The notes beneath the pieces were generated by a model. The model was given only the letters and a program-made list of their open reading frames with translations. It was not told where the DNA came from and made no database searches. The position numbers and the translations under genes are program-made. Shown here in pieces: positions 1-8,920 of a stretch of DNA of 64,000 nucleotides (position 1 is the first letter of the stretch; each line of letters starts with the position of its first letter). The stretch is from Marinobacter sp. S6332. GTDB taxonomy: Bacteria > Pseudomonadota > Gammaproteobacteria > Pseudomonadales > Oleiphilaceae. The stretch is taken from the NCBI RefSeq assembly GCF_023016045.1, contig NZ_JALKAP010000002.1, positions 62,001 through 126,000 of the forward strand, given 5' to 3'.

Positions 1-708
1 TTAGTTGCGCGCAAAGCCTCTTATTTGCTCAAAAACGAGGCACCCATCACACCTGAAAAAATTGCTCAATCCGGCGTCGCCGTACAAGGCTTTCCAATGG
101 TTGAGTACCTGCTTTACGACCAAACATTCAACAGCAGCGAAAATGCCCTACCGGCAGGGCGTAGTTGTGAATTACTGGCAGCCGTGACCCGTCATATCGC
201 CCGCAACGGCGAAACACTGGCTACCGATTGGAAGGGTTTTCAGGGCAACTACCTTGGCAGCGAGCAGTACACAGATACAACTATTCGTGCCGCCATGGCT
301 GGGCTGGAAATTCTTGAAGAGCGTCGTCTGGCCACACCCATGGGGTTGCGTGGTAATGGCAAGCGCTCGGTTTACAGCGCTGATGCATGGCGCAGCGGAG
401 CCAGCCTAATCGCCGCAGACGCAAGTGTTCAAGGGCTAAAGAAGCACTTCATGCCAGCCTTTTCAAAGCTCCTTAACGATCGTGAGCAAACCGACTTGGC
501 TAAACGGATCGAGCAACAATTTGAGGAAGTATTAGCTAACTTTCCCGAACTCGATCGCCCGATGGCACCGTTGCTGTCTGACGACAACGCATTCAAACCC
601 CTTCAAAGCCTTTATATAGACCTCACACAGCTCACTGCTCTGGTGAATGATCGGGCTGCGGTTGAGCTTGAGGTTGTACGCGGCTTTAACTCCAGCGATG
701 GTGACTGA
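1..708 (+). CDS. Imelysin (peptidase M75) family protein, 5' end cut by window
   Basis: The reading frame is open from base 1, so the N-terminal part of the gene lies outside the window; 235 residues are visible of a family usually near 350-400. Imelysin-like proteins are periplasmic or lipid-anchored helical-bundle proteins linked to iron uptake (IrpA, EfeO-related), with no proven peptidase activity. The segment GFPMVEYLLYD about 30 residues in matches the family's conserved F-P-x-x-E-Y-L-L stretch, and the C-terminus ends in GFNSSDGD, close to the family's usual GFN-x2-DGD ending. The stop lies 10 bp before the DUF1513 start, so the two are almost certainly cotranscribed. Imelysin followed by DUF1513 is a common arrangement in Pseudomonas-type iron-responsive clusters, usually with a di-heme oxidase gene upstream, which would be off the left edge. 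Confidence 0.85.
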   Translation, partial: LVARKASYLLKNEAPITPEKIAQSGVAVQGFPMVEYLLYDQTFNSSENALPAGRSCELLAAVTRHIARNGETLATDWKGFQGNYLGSEQYTDTTIRAAMAGLEILEERRLATPMGLRGNGKRSVYSADAWRSGASLIAADASVQGLKKHFMPAFSKLLNDREQTDLAKRIEQQFEEVLANFPELDRPMAPLLSDDNAFKPLQSLYIDLTQLTALVNDRAAVELEVVRGFNSSDGD

Positions 709-718
709 GGAGCAGCCA

Positions 719-1819
719 ATGCCTGAACTGACTCGCAGAAGCCTGATTAAGGCCACGCTTGCTGGTAGCGCAGCACTCACCTTCTCAGGTTGCGGTATGC
801 TACCGCGCAAAGCTGGCAGCAATAGCCCACAGCAGTACACGGGGGCAATCGGTCTGGCAGACGGTCGATTTGCGGTGGGCGCCATAGCCCCGAGTGGGCA
901 AATGCTATGGCAGGCACCGGTTAATACTCGCTGTCATAGCGGCTGCAACCGACCGGGCACCGCCGAAGTACTGTTCTTTGAACGCAGGCCTGGCTGGGCG
1001 TTCTACGTACTTAACAGCAAAACGGGCGAACAACGGCACCGCATTGAAGCGGTCAAAGGCGAGCATTTTGTGGGTCATGGCGTATTCTCGCCAGACGGTC
1101 GCTATTTGTACGCTCCTGTTAACCGCTATGAACCCGGAGAAGGCATTATCGCAGTTTACGATAGCCATCAGAATTATCGACGGGTGGACACCTTTGAGCT
1201 GAACGGCATAGGCCCGCACCAGATCACTATGCATCCAGACGGCCAAACACTGGTGGTGGGGCTGGGAGGTATTCTTACTCACCCAGATTACGATCGCATC
1301 AAGCTAAATCTGCCCACCATGAAACCAGCACTGGTGATGATGGATAGAGTCTCTGGCGACATTCTCGCCCGGTTCCGGCCATCCCATCACCAACTCAGTA
1401 CCCGGCATGTAGATGTGGCGCCCAACGGCACGGTTTACTCAGCCTATCAATATCAAGGCCCAGACCACGAGCTACCGCCGCTCGTCGCACGCTACCGGAA
1501 CGGGCATTATGAAGAGATTGACTTTGGTGAGTCAGTTCACCGGGAGCTGGGCAATTATATTTCCAGCATAATTGCACACCCGGAGAACGAACTGGTCGCC
1601 ATTGCCTCCCCGATCGGAGGCACAGCTCTAATCTTCAATGGCCGCACTGGAGAGGTTATTGAAAAAAGCGCCATTGCAGATTGTGCCGGCGTTGAAGCTC
1701 TGGCAGGTGGGGATTTTCTAGTGTCTTCAGGGCGTGGCAAGCTGGTTCGCATAGGTAAGGGAAAGCCGGGAGTAGAGATCGCTAACATGCTCGTTCAATG
1801 GGATCATCATCTGGTGTAA
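719..1819 (+). CDS. DUF1513 family protein with Tat/lipoprotein-like signal
   Basis: 366 residues. The start was set at 719 because GAGGAG sits 7 bp upstream; the longer frame from 647 would overlap the imelysin gene. The N-terminus TRRSLIKATLAGSAALTFSGCGML carries a twin-arginine pattern (RRSLIK) followed by a hydrophobic stretch and a lipobox-like FSGC, so Tat export with lipid anchoring at Cys is likely. The rest resembles a seven-bladed propeller-type DUF1513 protein, with repeated motifs such as HGVFSPDGRYLY and HQITMHPDGQTLVVG. Family function is not established; it is regularly paired with imelysin proteins, so a role in periplasmic iron handling is an inference from context. Confidence 0.85.
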   Translation: MPELTRRSLIKATLAGSAALTFSGCGMLPRKAGSNSPQQYTGAIGLADGRFAVGAIAPSGQMLWQAPVNTRCHSGCNRPGTAEVLFFERRPGWAFYVLNSKTGEQRHRIEAVKGEHFVGHGVFSPDGRYLYAPVNRYEPGEGIIAVYDSHQNYRRVDTFELNGIGPHQITMHPDGQTLVVGLGGILTHPDYDRIKLNLPTMKPALVMMDRVSGDILARFRPSHHQLSTRHVDVAPNGTVYSAYQYQGPDHELPPLVARYRNGHYEEIDFGESVHRELGNYISSIIAHPENELVAIASPIGGTALIFNGRTGEVIEKSAIADCAGVEALAGGDFLVSSGRGKLVRIGKGKPGVEIANMLVQWDHHLV

Positions 1820-1855
1820 CAGCCGCAAACCTTAACTTTAAGAGTTCAGGGCTTT

Positions 1856-1888
1856 ATTCCGGGGTTCAAGACTGCATTCCGGGGTTCA
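1856..1888. repeat. Two 13-bp direct repeats, 20-bp period, upstream of the MFS gene
   Basis: ATTCCGGGGTTCA occurs at 1856-1868 and again at 1876-1888, exactly 20 bp apart (about two helical turns). A weaker partial copy (GAGTTCAGGG) lies just before them. They end 54 bp ahead of the likely start of the MFS gene. This could be an operator for an unknown regulator or a chance duplication. Confidence 0.4.
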
Positions 1889-1942
1889 GGAGCGCCAGCC
1901 CGGCTGGTATCCTTGGCTATCCATTTTCCGGAGGACGGCGGC

Positions 1943-3316
1943 TTGTCCCAGCAACAGACACCTTCACAGAACAATATATCGTCACAAGAAAGCACCGACG
2001 CAGCAACCGGCACTCTGGAGCGCTCAGTCGACCGGCTCTATAGCCTGATTGCCAACGAAGAAGACGCCCGTGTTTGCAAAGACATCCCGGCGGAAGCCTG
2101 CCATGTGGTACCTCGAAATTTCTTCCTGATTTTGGCAGCCAACGTGCTGACCAAGCTAGGCGACCTGCTGATCAGCCCCAAAACGGTGCTTGCTTGGTTG
2201 ATGAGTGCCATTGGAGCACCCGCACTGGTGGCATGGCTTGTACCCATCCGAGAGTCCGGCTCCATGGTGCCCCAGATGATGATTGCAGCCTGGGTTCGCC
2301 GTAAGCCGGTGCGCAAATGGTTCTGGACTCTCGGCAGTTTTGGTCAGGCGATCAGTGTCACGGCCATGGCTGCTTGCGTCTGGTTTCTTGACGGCTATGC
2401 CGCCGGTAGCGGCATTATTGCCGCACTGATAGTGTTTTCCCTATCGCGGGGCTTTTGCTCTGTGGCCATGAAAGACGTGCAGGGAAAGTGCATTCCGAAA
2501 ACCCGCCGGGGTAGGCTCTCGGGCCTTGCGGCCACCATAGGCGGCACCGCTACTGTTGTTTTAACGGTGTTACTGTTCTGGGAGCGCGGCGACCCCACTC
2601 TGGCATTTTATAGCCTGTTGCTCCTGCTTGCCGCTGCACTGTGGATCATTGCCGGGCTGCTGTTTGCCGGTGTAGATGAACACGACGGGGAGACCGGTGG
2701 CGGCGGCAACGCTCTCTCTGAAGCGCTACATAGCCTTTCGCTGCTGCGCGATGACGCACCCTTTCGAAACTTTGTTATCACTCGTGCTTTGCTACTGTGC
2801 TCGGCATTGGCCTCGCCCTATTTCGTGGTGTTGGCTCAGAAAGAGTCAGATACTGGTTTAATGCTTGGCGTATTTCTTTTGGCGAGTAGTTTAGCCAGTT
2901 CGGTATCCGCAAGCTTTTGGGGCTGGATGGCAGATACTTCCAGCCGGCGAGTGATGATTCGTGGCGCGGCTATTGCCAGTGCGGTGTGTTTGGGCGTTGG
3001 CCTGACCGCCATGTTTGCCGGCACAGGTGTCGGCAACGGCTGGTTTTACCCACTCGCCTTCTTTACATTGAGCATTGCCCATGCGGGCGTGAGACTGGGC
3101 CGGAAAACCTACTTGGTGGACATGGCGGGGGGCAACAAACGCACTGATTATACTGCCGTCAGCAATACGGTGATCGGCTTTCTGCTGCTTGCAACCGGCG
3201 GACTGACAGCGCTGCTCTCGCTGATATCAAACTCAGCGGTGATTGTGGTGCTTGGCTTGATGGGGCTGGCTGGTACTCTCAGTGCCATTCGGCTCAAAGA
3301 AGTGACCGAGGGCTAG
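1943..3316 (+). CDS. MFS transporter
   Basis: 457 residues with about 12 hydrophobic segments beginning near residue 60, typical of a major facilitator. The N-terminal 50 residues are hydrophilic and Gln/Ser/Glu-rich, presumably cytoplasmic. The start is taken as TTG at 1943 because GGAGG lies 8 bp upstream; the longer frame begins at another TTG (1913) without such a site. The segment ISPKTVLAWLMSAIGAPALVAWLVPIRESGSMVPQ and the late motif GVRLGRKTYLVDMAG resemble a subgroup of uncharacterised MFS proteins; the substrate cannot be told. It is followed at once by a convergent gene, leaving 25 bp between stops. Confidence 0.75.
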   Translation: MSQQQTPSQNNISSQESTDAATGTLERSVDRLYSLIANEEDARVCKDIPAEACHVVPRNFFLILAANVLTKLGDLLISPKTVLAWLMSAIGAPALVAWLVPIRESGSMVPQMMIAAWVRRKPVRKWFWTLGSFGQAISVTAMAACVWFLDGYAAGSGIIAALIVFSLSRGFCSVAMKDVQGKCIPKTRRGRLSGLAATIGGTATVVLTVLLFWERGDPTLAFYSLLLLLAAALWIIAGLLFAGVDEHDGETGGGGNALSEALHSLSLLRDDAPFRNFVITRALLLCSALASPYFVVLAQKESDTGLMLGVFLLASSLASSVSASFWGWMADTSSRRVMIRGAAIASAVCLGVGLTAMFAGTGVGNGWFYPLAFFTLSIAHAGVRLGRKTYLVDMAGGNKRTDYTAVSNTVIGFLLLATGGLTALLSLISNSAVIVVLGLMGLAGTLSAIRLKEVTEG

Positions 3317-3341
3317 GCTACCCAGCCCTCAACTAGCTATG

Positions 3342-3713
3342 TCAACCGGGTGCTTTGCCGTCGTTCAACGCCAAGGCGCCCTTTACAATGCGGTAGATGA
3401 CCCATATCGCTATACCAATGAGAATGAACCATCCGATAATAATAAAGCTGGTTACAACACCAATAACGGTCCACAACAAGCCTATCCAGAAGGTGCGAAT
3501 CTGCCACCGGAAGTGCGGCTCAACCCAGGTGCTGCGAACATCATCCAGCTTTATGTAATTGATGATTACACCCGCCAGTCCGGTAATGCCCCCTAGAAAA
3601 AATGATAACCCCTGAAGTATGTAGACAACAACCGCCAGATTACGTGCGGGATCAGTTTTGCGTGACAACTCATCCGCGCCTTCATCGACGGGAATGTACT
3701 CAGGATCAGCCAA
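3342..3713 (-). CDS. DUF4870 family small membrane protein
   Basis: 123 residues. The start is TTG at 3713; AAGGAG lies 7 bp upstream on the minus strand and no in-frame ATG is better placed. Three to four hydrophobic segments follow a charged N-terminal tail of about 25 residues, with the layout of DUF4870 (Tic20-like) inner-membrane proteins: a first segment, a short soluble loop containing RWQIRTFW, then two closely spaced segments. Function is unknown for the family. It sits between an MFS gene and a chemoreceptor and shares no clear operon with either. Confidence 0.75.
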   Translation of the reverse strand: MADPEYIPVDEGADELSRKTDPARNLAVVVYILQGLSFFLGGITGLAGVIINYIKLDDVRSTWVEPHFRWQIRTFWIGLLWTVIGVVTSFIIIGWFILIGIAIWVIYRIVKGALALNDGKAPG

Positions 3714-3784
3714 GGCATCTCTCCTTTTTAAGTGTAATTCCAGAGTTTATCACAAGCCATTGAGCGGTTTTCCCAGCCTCCGGA

Positions 3785-5425
3785 TCAGTGATTATCCGGA
3801 CGGTATCCAAGCCGGAAGCCACCCCAATGCCGTCCATTCACATATATCGGTACCGAAAGGTCATGCATTACTTCGCCGGTATCGCGCCTATAGGTCTGCA
3901 GCAACATATCTTCGGTATGGCTGCCACAACGGATGCCTGTACGGTCATTAAACAAACGCTTGCTGCGACTGCGCACCAGATCAACATCTGGGTCACCGGT
4001 GGGCGCATGGGCAAAATCCCTGTTATGGGTGGGAATGTAGCCATCGGGAGCTGCGACAATCGCAAATACCAACGCAGGATGCGAAGCTTTTACCTTTTCC
4101 TGAACCTCAGGCAAAAACTGATCAGTAAACGCATCGAAGCTGCTTGAATATTTTGCAGGCTGAGTACCGGGAATCGGTTTTCTTGTTTTATCAAACAACA
4201 TGTTTTCAGCGAGCTTGCCATCGCGCACAGCCTTCTCAAAAATTTCTCCGATCTGCCCAGCGCCAGCACGTGCCTGATCGTAAAAAAATCGGTGATAGCT
4301 GGAACCACTATTCAACGCAAAGGCAGCATTGCCTATTTCCGCTAGCTCCATCAACGTAGCGGCCTGTTCCGCAAGGGAAACAACGTTAGTATCACTTTCA
4401 GAGATCTGGTCCCTAACGGTTTCAATGGCAGAAAACACATGAGTTAGGCTAACTTCATTGTTCTGGTCAATTTCCGCAATGCGTGCCACCTGTTGCTGCA
4501 CGCGATCTGACTGATCCCGTATTTGATCAAGCCGCTCGCCAACGGTTTCTACGGAACCTAAGCCCTCCTCTACACTGCGGGCTAGGTCTTCAATGCGAGT
4601 CACTATCAATGCTGTATCGGAGCGAATCTCCTGCAGAGTTTCTGCCACCTCACCTGTAGCCTGAGCCGTGCGCCCCGCCAGCTGCCGAACTTCATCGGCA
4701 ACCACTGCAAAGCCGCGCCCCTGATCACCTGCCCGGGCCGCTTCAATGGCCGCATTCAGTGCCAGCAGATTGGTTTGCTCAGCAATGCCCTGAATGGTAG
4801 CGGTTACACCCTGAATTTTGTTGGATTTATCGTTAAGCTCTTGAATTAGCCGCAGGTTTTCACCGGATTGCTGATGTACAACTCGAATGCTCTCGATGGC
4901 CGCGGTCAGCGCCTGACGACCTTCGGTACTGGCCTGCCGATTCTGCAGGGCCATGGTGGAGGCTTCGGTTGCTTGTTGTGAGGATTCCCGCACGGTTTCC
5001 GTAATCTGCCCCGCATAATCTGCCATCTGGGCAGTTTCTTGAACTTGGCGCTCAAGCTGCACTTTGAGCTGATCGGCAGCGAAAGATACCTGCGCCGCTG
5101 AAATGGCATTTTTATCCGCACTTCCGGAAAGCGCCTCCACTAAAGCCCGCCCCGATTGGGCATCGGCAAGGAGCGCCTGACAGCGGGATCGAAGAGGGCT
5201 ATTTTCGTCCAATGTGCCACTGTTCAAATCGTTGAGTCCACGGTCAGTCGGCTCCAAAACTCTAACAACCAGAAAGCCCGCAGCGGCCACAAGACCGATA
5301 ACCAAGCCGATTACCAGCGATGTCGGGTCTAAACCTAACAAGGGCGCCACCAAAGCAGAGGCAAGCGCAAGAACGATACTAATTGCGCCTCCCCAAAACA
5401 CAGTTGCACGATCAAGCAACCCCAT
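3785..5425 (-). CDS. Methyl-accepting chemotaxis protein with C-terminal sensor region
   Basis: 546 residues. Two adjacent hydrophobic segments at about residues 8-55 form a short membrane hairpin with almost no periplasmic domain, and no clear HAMP is seen. The signalling hairpin tip is clear around residues 215-260, with the family's [16 protein letters not shown] motif followed by [15 protein letters not shown]. After the coiled coil the protein continues for about 150 residues with a C-terminal region containing [27 protein letters not shown] and GGFRLGY, which looks like a cache/PAS-like cytoplasmic sensor module. The receptor would therefore sense an internal signal. The ligand is unknown. 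A GAGG-type ribosome site precedes the ATG. Confidence 0.9.
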   Translation of the reverse strand: MGLLDRATVFWGGAISIVLALASALVAPLLGLDPTSLVIGLVIGLVAAAGFLVVRVLEPTDRGLNDLNSGTLDENSPLRSRCQALLADAQSGRALVEALSGSADKNAISAAQVSFAADQLKVQLERQVQETAQMADYAGQITETVRESSQQATEASTMALQNRQASTEGRQALTAAIESIRVVHQQSGENLRLIQELNDKSNKIQGVTATIQGIAEQTNLLALNAAIEAARAGDQGRGFAVVADEVRQLAGRTAQATGEVAETLQEIRSDTALIVTRIEDLARSVEEGLGSVETVGERLDQIRDQSDRVQQQVARIAEIDQNNEVSLTHVFSAIETVRDQISESDTNVVSLAEQAATLMELAEIGNAAFALNSGSSYHRFFYDQARAGAGQIGEIFEKAVRDGKLAENMLFDKTRKPIPGTQPAKYSSSFDAFTDQFLPEVQEKVKASHPALVFAIVAAPDGYIPTHNRDFAHAPTGDPDVDLVRSRSKRLFNDRTGIRCGSHTEDMLLQTYRRDTGEVMHDLSVPIYVNGRHWGGFRLGYRPDNH

Positions 5426-5564
5426 AAAAACCTCGTCATTGTTATTGTTACTGATGGGTACACGGTTATCCGGCCAATTTAGAGACTAGGGAATTAAAGC
5501 GGGTTAATAACTCATACTTTAGTTGATTTAATGAATATAACGGCCTAATTAAATCTTTCTTAAA

Positions 5565-5620
5565 CAAAAAAAACCGCAACCCCCGCGTGCCTTTTTGATC
5601 AGGCCGCCGAGTTTGCGGTT
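5565..5620 (-). terminator. Rho-independent terminator of phoX
   Basis: On the minus strand AACCGCAA pairs with TTGCGGTT across a loop of about 30 nt and is followed by a run of eight T. It begins about 20 bp past the phoX stop. CTCCTCGAGAA just before the stem is also found before the terminator of the small lipoprotein gene at about 9000. Confidence 0.7.
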
Positions 5621-5642
5621 CTCGAGGAGGTTAAATCTTCGT

Positions 5643-7673
5643 TCAGGCGCCCACAACACCGTTATCGTTGCGGGTAACGATAACCGTTGCGTCCCGAGGG
5701 TGGTCACCTTCGTTTCCGAAAGGCCAGTCCTTCGCTGGGTGCTGAATATTCACAAACATCGTTTTAACATCCGGCGTGGTTACGACTCCAGTTACCTCAC
5801 AACCCTGAGGCCCCACGAAGAAGCGCCTAATTTCCCGGGTGGCGGGGTTGGCGGCCAACATCATATTATTCTGATACGGCGGAGCGTCGGAGCCATCGGT
5901 TTGAATCCAAAGACGGCCGTTGTAATCAAACCACAAACCGTCTGGGCTGTTGAAGATATTGTCATCGGTAAGCGACACAACGACTTCTCCGTCTACGACC
6001 GTCTCTGTCCCCTGAGCCCCGCCAAAGACAAATATATCCCACTGGAAGCTTGTGGCTGCAAAGTCGCTGTTACCTTCGCTCCAGCGAATGATATGACCCG
6101 TGCGATTCTCTGCCTGAGGGTTTGCGGCATCAACCTGTTCCTCGGTGCGGTTGGAATTATTAGTTAGGGTGAAATAGACTTCACCGGTATTAGGATCAAC
6201 CGCGCCCCACTCTGGACGGTCCATGGGTGTGGCCCCGGCAATATCTGCAGCCAAGCGCGTATTCAAAAGAACATCCGCCTGATTTTCAAAGCCCTCAAAC
6301 TGAACACCGCCAACCATCGTGCCCTGTGCAGCTTCCACACGGGCCATAAACGCTGACTCATCAAGTGATAAAGAGAGCCAGTCTCCGGAGCCATCTTCGT
6401 TAAAACGGGCGACGTACAGAGTGCCTTCATCCAACAAGTAACCACTAGCGGTTGCGGCGTAGTATGGCCGCGAAGAAACAAACTTGTAGATATACTCAAA
6501 ACGCGAATCGTCGCCAGAATAGCAAACCACCGGCTTGCCTTCTTCTACTGGCGCAAAGATCACACCCTCATGCCCAAAACGACCAAGAGCGGTGCGCTTC
6601 TGAGGTTTGCTTTCAGGTGTAAACGGATCGATTTCGACCATGTAACCGAAGGTGTTGGCCTCGTTACGATAGTCATCCACAGCGCTCTCGGCAGTGGGCG
6701 TTATGTTGAACCTAACGTATTGGTCATCGCCACCTTCGGCAAGCTCCCAATCGTAGCGACTGGCATTCCCTACGCCATGACGGGTTTGTTCCCGTGGTGG
6801 CGTTGCAGAGCCGTTAGCAAAGTAACCGTGCCAGTTTTCCTCCGCCGTAAGATAAGTCCCCCAAGGCGTCGAACCCATTGAGCAGTTGTTCAAGGTGCCG
6901 CGAGTTTGAGTGCCATCTTTACTGAAGCGCGTTGCAAGCTTCTGGTAACCACGCACCGGACCGCGAATATCCATCTCGGTGCCACCGGTAATCCTGCGAT
7001 TGAAAGGGCTTCCGAACACAACATCCCAGTTGCCCGCACTGTCTTGTTTTATATGCACAACAGACACGCCGTGAGCAGCTACCTCCTTACGCACTTCATC
7101 GGTAGGGCGCATGTTATTCGAGGTATAAGTAGGGCCGTCTGGGTGCAGAGCACTTTGGTTGATGTACTCATGGTTCATCACCAGCAGCCCCTCGTCAGAA
7201 CGGTTACCACCAGCTTTGAAGTCAATCGGAAAGAAATGCATCCCATCGTGGTGCATGCCTACCTGCTGTTCTTGATCCGCGCCCGAATTAGAGGCGTCGG
7301 CCCTAAAAGCCGGGTAGGAACCAGTAATCGGCGTTCCCCAAGGCAAGAACGCTTTGGCGGTATAGCCAGTAGGCACCACGACAGAGTTCGCAGTTGATAC
7401 AGCCACCGCTTCAAACCCAAGCTCGGTTGTGTTGACCGTATCTCCTTCTGGATCGCCTGTTCCGGTTCCGTCATCATTCTTACTATCACTTCCACAACCC
7501 GCAAGCCCAACACCCATAAGGCTGGCCAGAGCTGCACCAACGCCACCTTTAATTAGAGTTCGACGCTGCATGCGCGTCGCGAGCACGTCTTGGAAGGCTC
7601 TGTTGCCGGCATGGTTCACAACAGGTTCGTAATCGGGATCCAGATAATTGGGATCAAGGTCATGCTTGGCCAT
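5643..7673 (-). CDS. phoX: PhoX-family alkaline phosphatase (DUF839), Tat-exported
   Basis: 676 residues. PhoX enzymes are calcium/iron-dependent phosphomonoesterases exported to the periplasm to release phosphate from organic phosphorus. The N-terminus has a twin-arginine signal (QRRTLIKGG) about 35 residues in, then a hydrophobic stretch ending in GLAGCGS, so Tat export and possibly lipid attachment are likely. The body shows family features: MGSTPWGTYLTAEENWHGYF, GRFGHEGVIFAP, YSGDD and GAVDPNTGEVYFTLTNN. The ATG at 7673 is used because it matches the usual short leader before the Tat motif; the longer frame runs through the upstream regulatory repeat. A three-half-site Pho box lies about 75-100 bp upstream, supporting PhoB control. 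Confidence 0.92.
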   Translation of the reverse strand: MAKHDLDPNYLDPDYEPVVNHAGNRAFQDVLATRMQRRTLIKGGVGAALASLMGVGLAGCGSDSKNDDGTGTGDPEGDTVNTTELGFEAVAVSTANSVVVPTGYTAKAFLPWGTPITGSYPAFRADASNSGADQEQQVGMHHDGMHFFPIDFKAGGNRSDEGLLVMNHEYINQSALHPDGPTYTSNNMRPTDEVRKEVAAHGVSVVHIKQDSAGNWDVVFGSPFNRRITGGTEMDIRGPVRGYQKLATRFSKDGTQTRGTLNNCSMGSTPWGTYLTAEENWHGYFANGSATPPREQTRHGVGNASRYDWELAEGGDDQYVRFNITPTAESAVDDYRNEANTFGYMVEIDPFTPESKPQKRTALGRFGHEGVIFAPVEEGKPVVCYSGDDSRFEYIYKFVSSRPYYAATASGYLLDEGTLYVARFNEDGSGDWLSLSLDESAFMARVEAAQGTMVGGVQFEGFENQADVLLNTRLAADIAGATPMDRPEWGAVDPNTGEVYFTLTNNSNRTEEQVDAANPQAENRTGHIIRWSEGNSDFAATSFQWDIFVFGGAQGTETVVDGEVVVSLTDDNIFNSPDGLWFDYNGRLWIQTDGSDAPPYQNNMMLAANPATREIRRFFVGPQGCEVTGVVTTPDVKTMFVNIQHPAKDWPFGNEGDHPRDATVIVTRNDNGVVGA

Positions 7674-7735
7674 ATTTTGTCTCTCTTTGTCTTTCTCAAT
7701 ATTCAACAAACGGGGTGTTGTCGGAAAGGCAGTGT

Positions 7736-7784
7736 CGGCGGGAGAGATGACAATATGTGTACAGTAAAAAGACAAAACCGTTAA
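7736..7784. repeat. Pho-box repeat, copy 1 (upstream of phoX)
   Basis: A 49-bp segment here recurs at 8921-8969 with only two mismatches (7758 and 7760), and weaker similarity continues about 15 bp to the left. The two copies flank the PEP-CTERM gene in the same orientation, 1185 bp apart. Confidence 0.9.
7748..7775 (-). promoter_or_regulatory. Putative Pho box of phoX, three half-sites
   Basis: Read on the minus strand: TTGTC (7775-7771), CTGTA (7764-7760), TTGTCA (7753-7748), spaced exactly 11 bp apart. PhoB sites are direct repeats of CTGTCAT-like units at 11-bp period, so this fits well. The box ends about 75 bp before the phoX ATG. A weak -10 candidate (GACACT, about 7736-7731) follows. 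Confidence 0.7.
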
Positions 7785-7802
7785 TTTTTTCTAAAAGGCG
7801 AG

Positions 7803-7833
7803 AAAAAAGGCCCGAGCACAAGTCCGCGAGCCT
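7803..7833 (-). terminator. Rho-independent terminator of the PEP-CTERM gene
   Basis: On the minus strand AGGCTCG (7833-7827) pairs with CGGGCCT (7814-7808) with one G-U pair and is followed by six T. It lies about 60 bp downstream of the PEP-CTERM stop and just upstream of the phoX regulatory region. Confidence 0.7.
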
Positions 7834-7891
7834 TTTAGCAACTAGATCAGAGTAGGCTATGCCTAATCAGATTGCGATAAAACCGCACGAA

Positions 7892-8665
7892 CTACTTTTG
7901 TATGCGTTTTTTTCGAGACAAGCCCAAACCTGCAATACCTAGCCCTAGCAGTGCTAATGTGCCCGGCTCTGGAACTGGCGTAGGACCAACAATCTGGCTA
8001 CCAAACCCGAAGTGCAGGTTGTCAATTGCAAAGCCGGCGGGTTCAGAACCCACTAAGCTGAACTGAATTCCCGCGATACTGCTAACCTTGTCCTCAGTAA
8101 CCAAGCCCAAAAACTCAATACCTAAAGCTTCGTTTTGGACTGAACCAATGACGTTACCATTACGGTCGAATGCTGTAATTGCAGTACCGCCAATAGCATC
8201 GAAATAGCCCCCTTCTAGTCCGACACCTGCTTGATCGGTACTGAACAAGATAGAAATTGCTCCGTTGAACGTCGGACTACCAGAGAGAACGGGAGAGGTG
8301 GGGTTAGCGGAATCTGTTGTTATAAATGTGTTGGGAGAGTTGGGATCTAAAGCCAGTGAGCCAACTGGTGAACCAACAACGCATCCTGTAAGGGCCGCGC
8401 CTATTGGGCATTCCCCCGCTACACCAAGGCGTTGCCCATCAAAAAAGCCGCCAAAGCTTACAATTGTTGAGCCTACACCTCCGTAATCTGCCGGGTTATA
8501 AGTAGGGTTAACGGTCATGGTTGCGAATTCGCTAAATGTGATCGACCCAGCATCAGGGTTAAACGCAGTTTCGTCTATCTTAATAACTCCAGCACTTACT
8601 ACTCCAGATACAAAAAGGCTGGTAGCCATGCCTAGAGACATAAAACTCACTTTGAGGTTGTTCAT
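7892..8665 (-). CDS. PEP-CTERM sorting-domain protein
   Basis: 257 residues. An N-terminal signal peptide (hydrophobic core MSLGMATSLFVSGVVSAG) leads to a Gly/Ser/Thr-rich extracellular region with one pair of cysteines (about residues 85-95). The C-terminus holds VPEPGTLALLGLGIAGLGL followed by SRKKR: the Pro-Glu-Pro motif, a membrane segment and a basic tail, which is the exosortase (EpsH/XrtA) recognition signal. The mature protein is expected to be processed and released to the surface or exopolysaccharide matrix. The start is the ATG at 8665, with GGAG 7 bp upstream; a TTG two codons earlier is too close to that site. It is a lone gene with its own terminator, bracketed by two copies of a Pho-box segment. 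The ligand or role of the body is not recognisable. Confidence 0.88.
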   Translation of the reverse strand: MNNLKVSFMSLGMATSLFVSGVVSAGVIKIDETAFNPDAGSITFSEFATMTVNPTYNPADYGGVGSTIVSFGGFFDGQRLGVAGECPIGAALTGCVVGSPVGSLALDPNSPNTFITTDSANPTSPVLSGSPTFNGAISILFSTDQAGVGLEGGYFDAIGGTAITAFDRNGNVIGSVQNEALGIEFLGLVTEDKVSSIAGIQFSLVGSEPAGFAIDNLHFGFGSQIVGPTPVPEPGTLALLGLGIAGLGLSRKKRIQK

Positions 8666-8920
8666 TGTCAAACTCCTTTGACAGTTATATTTTTTATGCC
8701 CAATAACAGAAAGTTAGCTGCTGGATACAAACCGAGGTTTTTGATCTCTGCGAGCTGGATCACAGCACCATTCGGGCGCGAATTTTAAGCACCATCTACG
8801 CCAACAACTACAACCCCATGATTTAAAATAATAAAAAGATCTTCGCAATAGAATTGGCCGAGTAGCTGTAAAAAAATTCGACATATTTTTTAGTTTTCGA
8901 TTTGGGAATGAAGGCAGCGG

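Noticed and set aside
8841..8870. Sigma-54 promoter for the PEP-CTERM gene (GG...GC pattern)
   Set aside because: GG and GC are 11 rather than 10 bp apart and the flanking bases do not match consensus.
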